Assembly (NCBI RefSeq): GCF_003970695.1 | Contig: NZ_CP034570.1 | Coordinates: forward strand, 2,294,001-2,358,000 | Length of the DNA: 64,000 nucleotides | DNA from: Maribacter sp. MJ134 | Lineage (GTDB): Bacteria > Bacteroidota > Bacteroidia > Flavobacteriales > Flavobacteriaceae | Reading direction: 5' to 3' | Shown: positions 40,000 through 47,735 of the stretch, one piece after another | Position numbering within the stretch: position 1 is the first letter of the stretch | Layout of the letters: each line of letters opens with the position of its first letter | Position numbers and translations under genes: made by a program | The notes under the pieces: generated by a model | Databases searched by the model: none | Told to the model about the DNA's origin: nothing | What the model saw: the letters and a program-made list of their open reading frames with translations, nothing else

Positions 40000-41343
40000 T
40001 TACATCATAAACTTAGACTTCCAAGACTCTTCATAAGGCTTGCCCCAATGTTGCATCGCCTCTCTATTGTACATGATTCCTGTTTTACTGTCTATTTCAA
40101 AGTTTTGGTTGATGCGTGAAGATACGTTCGCATAATGTACCATGGCCATTGAAATGTTGGCATCGTCTATAGGCGCCATTGCCTTTTCCTTGCCCCTAAT
40201 GGTCTCAAAGAAATTCATTACATGTATGGTGGACATATCACCACCGCCACCGAGCGCAACTCCGCCTTCTTCGCCTCCGCTGGACACTTCTTCAATCAAC
40301 TTCCCTTTTCTATCGAATAATTTATAATGGCCACGATTCACAAAAACGGTCCCCTCGGTACCGTAAACAATCACTCCTCTACCACTTCCGTAGGTATTAT
40401 AAGCATTCCTGCTTTTACCGTCCCATTCTATTTGTTTGTTTTTGTCAAAAGTAAATTTCGCCATCATGGTATCGTACATTTCCCAGCCATCGTCCACAAA
40501 ATGTCTTTTGGTAGCATCGACCTCTACTTTTTGGGGAAAACCAACATCAAGCGCCCAACGAGCAACGTCCAATTCGTGGGTGGCATTGTTGCCCATTTCT
40601 GCCGTACCATAATTCCATCCGTACCAATGCCAATTGTAATCCCAGGTTTCGGAAGTATACTCCCTGTGCACCGCTGGTCCCTGCCACAGGTTCCAATCCA
40701 GACCTTCCGGCACGGCGGCTGCTTTTTGGTGCGGTACCTCGCCACGTCCATTGCTGTAAAAAGCAACCGCTTTGTAAGCATCGCCGATGGCGCCTTCATG
40801 AATCTTTTTTACAATCTGTATGGTGTGTGCAGAGGAACGTTGTTGATTCCCCATCTGCACCACTTTACCGTATTGTTTGGCTGCGTCTACAATCATCTCG
40901 TTCTCCTCCATGGTACAGCTACTCGGCTTCTCTACATATACATGCTTGCCCGCTTTCATGGCCATAATGGACCCCGGGGTATGCCAATGGTCGGGCATAG
41001 CGTTAATGAGTACATCGACCTTATCATCTGCCATCACCTTAAAAATATCTTGCTCCAGTTTTGGCTTATAGTTGATATGTTTTTCAAAGTTACCGGCCGC
41101 TTTGGTCATTTGGCTCTGCTTGGCATCGCATAAATACACTAATCTAACATTACTTTTCTTATGGGCGATGGGCGCATAGAAGGCTCCTAGCCTACGCCCT
41201 AGTCCGGCTATGGCCACGTTCAAACGGTCATTAGCACCGATAATATTGTTATAGCTTTTGGCACTCATGGCCATGGAGGAGGATGCCGCCAAGCCAACAC
41301 TGCCCAAAGCTGTTTTCTTTATAAAACTTCTACGATTTGTCAT
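40000..41343 (-). CDS. Gfo/Idh/MocA-family oxidoreductase, exported
   Basis: A 447-residue NAD(P)-dependent sugar oxidoreductase with a twin-arginine-type leader (NRRSFIKK, residues 3-10), so probably exported with its cofactor bound. The Rossmann block is VAIAGLGRRLGAFY, the catalytic lysine motif is VYVEKPSSC, and MGNNATHELDVARWAL carries the substrate-side residues. It follows the DUF1080 gene by 5 nt. This family can make 3-keto sugars, and DUF1080 proteins act on 3-keto-glycosides, so the pair suggests oxidation followed by elimination of a glycosidic bond. That link is inference from family knowledge. Confidence 0.92.
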   Translation of the reverse strand: MTNRRSFIKKTALGSVGLAASSSMAMSAKSYNNIIGANDRLNVAIAGLGRRLGAFYAPIAHKKSNVRLVYLCDAKQSQMTKAAGNFEKHINYKPKLEQDIFKVMADDKVDVLINAMPDHWHTPGSIMAMKAGKHVYVEKPSSCTMEENEMIVDAAKQYGKVVQMGNQQRSSAHTIQIVKKIHEGAIGDAYKAVAFYSNGRGEVPHQKAAAVPEGLDWNLWQGPAVHREYTSETWDYNWHWYGWNYGTAEMGNNATHELDVARWALDVGFPQKVEVDATKRHFVDDGWEMYDTMMAKFTFDKNKQIEWDGKSRNAYNTYGSGRGVIVYGTEGTVFVNRGHYKLFDRKGKLIEEVSSGGEEGGVALGGGGDMSTIHVMNFFETIRGKEKAMAPIDDANISMAMVHYANVSSRINQNFEIDSKTGIMYNREAMQHWGKPYEESWKSKFMM

Positions 41344-41348
41344 TACTC

Positions 41349-42734
41349 TTAGTTTTCTGTTTTTATTTTGATATTTCTGAAAGAAACGAGGTCGCCATGG
41401 TCTTGGAGAAGTATATTACCCTTTTCCAACAACCCAAAATTGGGCCAGTCCTTATACTTGCTTTCGCTTACCAATTGTAAAAAGTCTTCGCTACCACGCT
41501 CGTATTCCAAAATCTTAACACCGTTTAACCAATGTTCCACTTGGTTGTTTTTGGATACGATATGTGCTGTATTCCATTCCCCTATCGGATGCATATGTTT
41601 ACTGGTGTCCGCCTGAATTAAATCATAAAGGGACCCGACGGTTCTACTACCCTCGTGACTTCCCAATTTCGCATCGGGATGGCGTTCATCGTCCAAAATC
41701 TGAAACTCTAATCCTATGGAGGAGCCTTCACCCTTATTCAGCTCGGTATCTACGTAATATTTGATACCGCTATTGGCACCTTCGGTTATCTTAAAATCGA
41801 CCTTCACTTCAAAATTATCATACATTTTCTCGGTAACGATATCGCCACCTGCAGTAGATTCGCCACCGCCACTAGCAAGCACGCTTAGGACACCATCCTT
41901 AATTTCCCAGCCTTTTTCGGGAAAGGTTTCCAACTTGGCACCTCTCCAACCTTTGGTAGTCTCACCGTCCCAGAGCATTTCCCAACCTGCCTTCTTTTCA
42001 TCGTAGGTCAGTTGGTTTTTTGTAACCACCGGAGTTAAAGGAGACGGTGTACTGTACTGCGCTAGATTCTCGGTAATGAATTCAATATTCCTCCATTTGA
42101 TTTCCACGTCGGGCTTTCCGTTTTTCCCAATACTATGTACTTGCAGGGCTATAAATCCTTCTGCCGTCATATCGTCTATAACATAAGCCGCTGGCACCTT
42201 ATTGAGCCATGTTTTTATAGTGTCACCAATGGCCTCGATACGAAAATGATTCCAGTCATTGGGTTTGTAGGCTTTTTGCGCCGCAGGATTATCTACAAGC
42301 GGATTCAACCACTTTCTTCTTTTCTCATCGTACAGACCGCCACTCCATGCTCTTTTGGAAGGGTCTATCTCTACTTGATAGCCGTGTACCATACCATCTC
42401 TGTACCAAGGCAGACTATTACTTCTTATCTGCACGCCGGAATTAGACACGGAATCCGTCTTAAAATCCAGCTCCAATATAAAATCCGAATAATTTGAATC
42501 CGTTGCCAAAAAGGTATTGGGTGTATTGGCGACGGTTGTACCAATAATTTCACCGTTTTCAACTTTGTAGGTAGCCTCCCCACCGATGGTATGCCAGCCG
42601 TCTAAGTTCTCTCCATTGAATATGGGTGTAAGGTGGTCCTTACTGGTATCCTCACAACTGGTTGACCCTAGCACTATTGAAAGTACTACAATAATCTTAA
42701 ACGTTGGTAGGGAGGTAAAAAAGTGTCTTTTCAT
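41349..42734 (-). CDS. Tandem DUF1080 (3-keto-disaccharide hydrolase-like) lipoprotein
   Basis: A 461-residue lipoprotein (lipobox region LGSTSCED). It holds two DUF1080 jelly-roll domains, about 30-215 (LTPIFNGENLDGWHTIGG, FILELDFKT, NSGVQIRS) and about 245-460 (WEMLWDGETTKGWRGA, NFEVKVDFKITEGANSGIKYYV). DUF1080 enzymes are linked to cleavage of 3-keto-glycosides. Having two copies in one chain suggests either two specificities or one catalytic and one binding domain. First gene of the promoter E unit, leader about 14 nt, followed by the oxidoreductase after 5 nt. Confidence 0.9.
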   Translation of the reverse strand: MKRHFFTSLPTFKIIVVLSIVLGSTSCEDTSKDHLTPIFNGENLDGWHTIGGEATYKVENGEIIGTTVANTPNTFLATDSNYSDFILELDFKTDSVSNSGVQIRSNSLPWYRDGMVHGYQVEIDPSKRAWSGGLYDEKRRKWLNPLVDNPAAQKAYKPNDWNHFRIEAIGDTIKTWLNKVPAAYVIDDMTAEGFIALQVHSIGKNGKPDVEIKWRNIEFITENLAQYSTPSPLTPVVTKNQLTYDEKKAGWEMLWDGETTKGWRGAKLETFPEKGWEIKDGVLSVLASGGGESTAGGDIVTEKMYDNFEVKVDFKITEGANSGIKYYVDTELNKGEGSSIGLEFQILDDERHPDAKLGSHEGSRTVGSLYDLIQADTSKHMHPIGEWNTAHIVSKNNQVEHWLNGVKILEYERGSEDFLQLVSESKYKDWPNFGLLEKGNILLQDHGDLVSFRNIKIKTEN

Positions 42735-42754
42735 TTTATATCTAGTTTATGTTT

Positions 42755-42798
42755 TAAAATTACAGTTTACACAGGTTAAACCGTCCTGTACTGCCCCG
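42755..42798 (-). promoter_or_regulatory. PUL promoter E, reverse strand
   Basis: On the reverse strand, CGGGGCAGTACAGGACG (42798 to 42782) is followed after 22 nt by TAATTTTA (42762 to 42755). It points to the DUF1080 gene (start 42734). With promoter F it forms a back-to-back pair 104 nt apart. Confidence 0.7.
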
Positions 42799-42902
42799 TT
42801 ACATTTCAGCGAATGTTGACGTCTATAAATTCTTGACCGTAATAGACAATAGTTGAACCCGCTAAACACGAAGTTAGACGACTTGAATATAAGAAAAGTA
42901 CA

Positions 42903-42947
42903 CCATATAGTACAGGATGGTACATTTCAACGCTTGGTTTAGTTTTA
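42903..42947 (+). promoter_or_regulatory. PUL promoter F for the right-hand operon
   Basis: CCATATAGTACAGGATG (42903-42919) is followed after exactly 23 nt by TAGTTTTA (42940-42947). The predicted transcript start is near 42954, 32 nt before the ATG at 42986. It would drive the compact operon that runs to about 61.1 kb. Confidence 0.75.
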
Positions 42948-42985
42948 GAGAGGAATCTTGGTATATACCATTTCAAATCACGAAA

Positions 42986-44896
42986 ATGAAAAGACGCTCT
43001 TTCACTCAACTCACGGCGATGGCCGGCTTGAGTTTTATATTACCACACTATGGGTGCAAGAATAGTAGTCATAAATCACCTAATCATGCGGAGCTCAAGG
43101 CCTTCGGCGAATCCTCTTTGAGCTTGTTGACCACTTGGTGCGATGCGATGATAAGAGACCAAATAAATGACCCTAATGATTCGGTTATGCATGGCGCTTT
43201 GTACTGCCATGCCTGCGATTTAATTCACGGTAGATGCCCTGATGCCGTATATCCCTTTTTATATATGGCCGATACCACTGGTGAACAGAAATATCTGGAT
43301 GCCGCAATTAAGGTGATGGACTGGTCCGAAAATGTGGATAAACCCGACGGCAGCTGGACAAACATGTTGGACCCAAAATCTTGGAACGGTACTACTGTTT
43401 TTGGAGCCATTGCTCTTGGAGAGGCATTACACCACCATGGGCATATTTTGCCAAACGACATTAAGGAGAAATGGGAAAAACGTTTAAAACGTGCCATTGA
43501 ATATGTGTACCAAAAATTTGATATGCACTTTAGCCATATCAACTATAGGTTCACGGCAATCTACGCCCTGTACTTTTTAGGAAAGCACTTTAACGAAGAT
43601 AAATATATTACAAGAAGTAAAGAGTTTGCGGCAGAAATACCAAAATGGCTTACCGAACCCAACAAACTACTTTTTGGTGAGGACAAACCGGATAACGACA
43701 AAAGCGCAAAAGGTCTATACCCTATTGACTTGGGCTACAACGTAGAGGAGACATTGAATGCCATGGTACAATATGCGGTACTTGAAAAGGATGAGGAATT
43801 ACTGGAATTACTGACGCAATCCTTGAATGGACATTTAGCGTTTATGCTACCGGATGGTGCTTGGGACAATAGCTATGGAACGCGACAGAACAAATGGACC
43901 TATTGGGGCAGCAGAACTACGGATGGGTGCCAACCCGCCTTTAGTTTAATGGCCGATAGAAATCCAGCTTTTGGAACGGCCGCCGTTTTAAGTACGGAAC
44001 TGTTGGAACGCTGCACCGTAAACGGACTTCTAGCAGGGGGGCTGCATTATACATCACATGGTGTAAAACCCTGTATGCACCATACCTTTGCACATGCTAA
44101 AAACTTGACCTTTGTGCTGGATAATATGGAACAACTGCAGCAGGTAAATAAAAAAACACCCTTACCTAGAAGTACCCAAGATGGCGTGAAACATTTCCCG
44201 GAATTGGATGTTTGGTTGGGTGCAAGAGGCCCTTGGCGAAATACCGTTTCTTCTTACGACCAAATTTGGAAAAAACCCTACTCTGTAGCTGCAACAGGCG
44301 GGTCCTTGGCCGTACTATGGCATGAAAAAGTGGGTCCCGTATTTACGGCCAGTATGGTAGAATATATAGAAGTGGAACCCGCAAACCAACAACCGCAACC
44401 GGGAGAGGATTTTTGTCTTACGCCACGAGTAGAACGTTATGTAGATGGGGTGCAGTTTACGAACGTACAGGATTTAAAAGCCAAAGTTTCGGTAACGGAT
44501 ACCGACGGTGTAATTGATTTTGCTATTTCGACCGCCCTTACCAATCGGGAAAAAGAAACCCTAAAAACGGATGGAGATTTTCAGTTAAACTATAGTATCG
44601 ATTCTGATACCACCACCATAAAGGCCTTGCGCACGGGAACCGCCGAAAATGGAGACGCCTTGGTGCTTCCCGTAATTTCTCCGACAGGGGAAAAAGTAGT
44701 CATATCCTCTGAAAACCAAATTAAAATCCATAAACCAGAAGGCATTGTGACTATCACTTCAAATGTACCTATGCAGATTAAAGAAATGGAGAAAGAACGT
44801 ATCTTCAATCAAGTTCCCGGTATGGAGGTAGTACCCATAATGGTCAGTTTTCCAGAGGGAATAAAAGAAGTTATCTGTACCCTAGCCATCATTTGA
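42986..44896 (+). CDS. Exported alpha-toroid protein, lyase- or dehydratase-like, family uncertain
   Basis: A 636-residue protein with a KRRSFTQ leader and a lipobox-like Cys (HYGCKN). The first two thirds are helical with repeated Trp, Tyr and His (VMHGALYCHACDLIHGRCPD, GSWTNMLDPKSWNGTTVFGA, HFSHINYRFTAIYALYFLG), as in (alpha/alpha) toroids. The last third is beta-rich (VEYIEVEP onward), the layout of heparinase-like lyases. The HNTV motif is absent, so it is not a standard heparinase II/III enzyme. It could be a lyase or an oligosaccharide dehydratase, but this is a guess. The frame extends to an ATG at 42917, which lies inside promoter F. Confidence 0.7.
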   Translation: MKRRSFTQLTAMAGLSFILPHYGCKNSSHKSPNHAELKAFGESSLSLLTTWCDAMIRDQINDPNDSVMHGALYCHACDLIHGRCPDAVYPFLYMADTTGEQKYLDAAIKVMDWSENVDKPDGSWTNMLDPKSWNGTTVFGAIALGEALHHHGHILPNDIKEKWEKRLKRAIEYVYQKFDMHFSHINYRFTAIYALYFLGKHFNEDKYITRSKEFAAEIPKWLTEPNKLLFGEDKPDNDKSAKGLYPIDLGYNVEETLNAMVQYAVLEKDEELLELLTQSLNGHLAFMLPDGAWDNSYGTRQNKWTYWGSRTTDGCQPAFSLMADRNPAFGTAAVLSTELLERCTVNGLLAGGLHYTSHGVKPCMHHTFAHAKNLTFVLDNMEQLQQVNKKTPLPRSTQDGVKHFPELDVWLGARGPWRNTVSSYDQIWKKPYSVAATGGSLAVLWHEKVGPVFTASMVEYIEVEPANQQPQPGEDFCLTPRVERYVDGVQFTNVQDLKAKVSVTDTDGVIDFAISTALTNREKETLKTDGDFQLNYSIDSDTTTIKALRTGTAENGDALVLPVISPTGEKVVISSENQIKIHKPEGIVTITSNVPMQIKEMEKERIFNQVPGMEVVPIMVSFPEGIKEVICTLAII

Positions 44897-44959
44897 TGGT
44901 GCAACCTAAAAATTGCAAAGTTTAAATTGATACACAACCCATACCGATAATAACACATT

Positions 44960-47731
44960 ATGAATTTTAAGTCGATCATACAACATAGCATTCCCCTTCT
45001 AGCTATCTTATTCTTCACCTCTTGCGCACCGGAAGTCATTGAAAAACCAACAGCTTTGACCTTATCAGAAGGTTTTGAAAACCCGATGGGATTTTACGAT
45101 GCTACGCCCACTTTTTCTTGGCAACTACCGGTTGCTAAGGACGTATCCAGTCAAACGGCCTATCGCATAGTTACTGCGAGCAGTCCGGATTTGTTACCGG
45201 AAAATGCAGACCTTTGGGATTCTAAAAAGCAGGAAACGAGTCAGTCTACATGGGTTAATTACAATGGGAAACCCTTAACATCCCGTCAAAAAGTATATTG
45301 GCAGGTAAGGTATTGGAATCAAGATGGCGCGCCTTCTGCATGGAGCGAGACACAGCACTTTGAATTGGGATTGCTGAACAATAGCGATTGGCAAGCCAAA
45401 TGGGTTGGACTAAATACCGCAAAGGATAGTGTCAGGGGACGTGGAAAAGTATTAATCCACAAACCCCAATACCTAAGAAAAAGCTTTGAAGTACCCGATA
45501 AAGTAGCATCCGCTAGATTATACATCACTTCCAAAGGTGTTTTCGATGTTTCCGTGAACGGAACAGATGTTTCGGATGACGTAATGTCTCCTGGCTTTAC
45601 CACATATGATAAGCGCATAGAGACCTTATCTTACGATGTGACCGATTTATTGGTATCCGGACAGAATGCTATAGGTATAGAATTAGCAGCTGGTTGGTAT
45701 TCTGGGAGACTATTATGGGGCAACACTCCTTGGGACAATACCATTTCACCAAAGATATTGGCTCAATTAGAAATCACTATGGGTGATGGCTCAAAAAAGC
45801 TTATACTTTCGGACAGTAGCTGGAAGGGAATGACCAACGGCCCTTTAGAATTTGCAGAAATCTATGATGGGGAAATCTACAACGCCAACTTGGAGCTGCC
45901 CAATTGGACCACAGCTGATTTTGATGATGCGGATTGGACTTCTGTAACGACTTCCGAAATTGATGCCGGCGTGAAGCTAGAACCCAAAAGACATACCGCG
46001 GTAAAGGATAAAATCAAGCTAACGACAAAGGAAATCACTAAAAAGGATGGAGCGGTCATCTTCGACTTAAAACAGAACATGGTGGGCGTTCCATTAGTTC
46101 AAGCACCTATGAAAAAAGGCGACACGCTTAAAATAAGGTTTGCCGAGATGTTATCCCCGGACGGTACTTTTTACACTAAAAATTACAGAAGTGCGCATTC
46201 TACGGATTACTATATTGCCGCCGAAGATGGTAACATTACCTATAAACCTAAGTTTACTTTTCACGGTTTCAGATATGTAGAATTGAGCGGTTTTGACCCG
46301 TCCAAAGAACCCACTAAAGATTGGGTCACCGGTATTGTGCAATATTCCGATTTTGATGAAAACGGCACTTTCACCTCATCTCATGACAAATTAAACCAAC
46401 TACAAAGCAACATTGTTTGGGGTCTACGTGGTAATTTTTTGGATATCCCTACGGATTGTCCACAACGTGACGAGCGTTTAGGATGGACAGGTGATGCACA
46501 GGTATTTGGCCCCACCTCCATGTTCAATTCGGATGTGTACAAATTCTGGGCCAGTTGGTTACAAAGTGTACGCGAGGCACAATTGGAAGATGGTGCCATT
46601 CCTTGGACGGTACCAGACGCCCGCGGTAATAAAATTGCAAGTTCTGGCTGGGGAGATGTATGTACCATTATCCCTTGGAAAATATATAGACGTACCGGGG
46701 ATATTGGGTTTTTAGAAGCTAACTATGAAATGATGAAGAAATGGGTAGCACATCATGAATTGAAATCGGAAAACTATATATCTAATATGATGTCTTTTTC
46801 GGATTGGTTACAGCCTTTTCCCGAGAATGGCGACAATAGGGGCGATACCTCAAAAAATTTAATTGGTACGGCATTTTTTGCGCACTCGGCCAAACTAACC
46901 GCCCAAACAGCCGCAGTATTAGGCAAAAAAGAGGAGCAGGCTACGTATGATGCTTTATACGAAACCGTTGCACAAGCCTTTGATGAAAAATACTTTGACG
47001 AGACCGGTAAAGTGAAGGAAGTACCAGAAACCCAAACCTCTTATCTGTTGGCATTGGCCTTTGATTTGCTTCCCGAAAATAAACGAAAAAATGCCCAGGC
47101 CAATTTATTACGAAAACTAAATGATGCCGACAACCATTTACGCACCGGCTTTTTAGGAACACCGCTACTATCGGAAGTTTTAGATGAAATGGGCGAAATA
47201 GATTTAATGTACAAACTACTTTTTAATGAAAGTTATCCCTCTTGGTTTTATTCTATCAATCAAGGCGCTACCACTATTTGGGAGCGTTGGAACAGTTATA
47301 GTAAAGAAGAAGGATACAACCCTAAGAGCATGAATAGCTTAAACCATTATGCATACGGAGCCATTGGGGAGTGGATGTACGAGCGTATAGCAGGTATTGC
47401 ACCTTTGGAGGCAGGTTACAAAACCATCAAAATTGCGCCACAGTCCAACACACCACTTACATCTGCATCTGCAACGTATGAGACGCCCTTTGGACAAGTG
47501 GCATCTTCATGGACTATAGAAGACAATTTATTTACACTTAAAACTACGATTCCACCGAACACAACAGCAACAGTAATTTTACCTGGAGATAAAGAAAAGG
47601 AACTCCTTTTGGATGGTGCCCCAATTAAAAATAAAAACAGCGTACAGCTCATCAAAACGAGCATCGATTCCTTTGAACTACTAGTAAGACCCGGTACGTA
47701 TAATTTTCAAACCATACTGAAAACTAGATAG
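44960..47731 (+). CDS. GH78 alpha-L-rhamnosidase lipoprotein
   Basis: A 923-residue complete GH78 enzyme with lipobox FFTSCAPE. Fn3-like and lectin-like N-terminal domains (about 35-400) precede the alpha/alpha-barrel. The catalytic signature is DCPQRDERLGWTGDAQ (Asp499, Asp504, Glu505) and the second acid is Glu775 in GATTIWERWNSY. It inverts anomeric configuration and releases terminal alpha-L-rhamnose. It is the third rhamnosidase-type gene family member in the locus. Only 4 nt separate it from the following lyase, so the two are almost certainly translated together. Confidence 0.96.
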   Translation: MNFKSIIQHSIPLLAILFFTSCAPEVIEKPTALTLSEGFENPMGFYDATPTFSWQLPVAKDVSSQTAYRIVTASSPDLLPENADLWDSKKQETSQSTWVNYNGKPLTSRQKVYWQVRYWNQDGAPSAWSETQHFELGLLNNSDWQAKWVGLNTAKDSVRGRGKVLIHKPQYLRKSFEVPDKVASARLYITSKGVFDVSVNGTDVSDDVMSPGFTTYDKRIETLSYDVTDLLVSGQNAIGIELAAGWYSGRLLWGNTPWDNTISPKILAQLEITMGDGSKKLILSDSSWKGMTNGPLEFAEIYDGEIYNANLELPNWTTADFDDADWTSVTTSEIDAGVKLEPKRHTAVKDKIKLTTKEITKKDGAVIFDLKQNMVGVPLVQAPMKKGDTLKIRFAEMLSPDGTFYTKNYRSAHSTDYYIAAEDGNITYKPKFTFHGFRYVELSGFDPSKEPTKDWVTGIVQYSDFDENGTFTSSHDKLNQLQSNIVWGLRGNFLDIPTDCPQRDERLGWTGDAQVFGPTSMFNSDVYKFWASWLQSVREAQLEDGAIPWTVPDARGNKIASSGWGDVCTIIPWKIYRRTGDIGFLEANYEMMKKWVAHHELKSENYISNMMSFSDWLQPFPENGDNRGDTSKNLIGTAFFAHSAKLTAQTAAVLGKKEEQATYDALYETVAQAFDEKYFDETGKVKEVPETQTSYLLALAFDLLPENKRKNAQANLLRKLNDADNHLRTGFLGTPLLSEVLDEMGEIDLMYKLLFNESYPSWFYSINQGATTIWERWNSYSKEEGYNPKSMNSLNHYAYGAIGEWMYERIAGIAPLEAGYKTIKIAPQSNTPLTSASATYETPFGQVASSWTIEDNLFTLKTTIPPNTTATVILPGDKEKELLLDGAPIKNKNSVQLIKTSIDSFELLVRPGTYNFQTILKTR

Positions 47732-47735
47732 GACT

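Noticed and set aside
40327-41133. 268-codon plus-strand frame opposite the oxidoreductase
   Set aside because: The reverse-strand oxidoreductase has clear family motifs; the plus frame has no signal or motif.
42917-42985. Longer ATG start for the toroid protein
   Set aside because: Overlaps the promoter F box and spacer; the ATG at 42986 begins a signal sequence.
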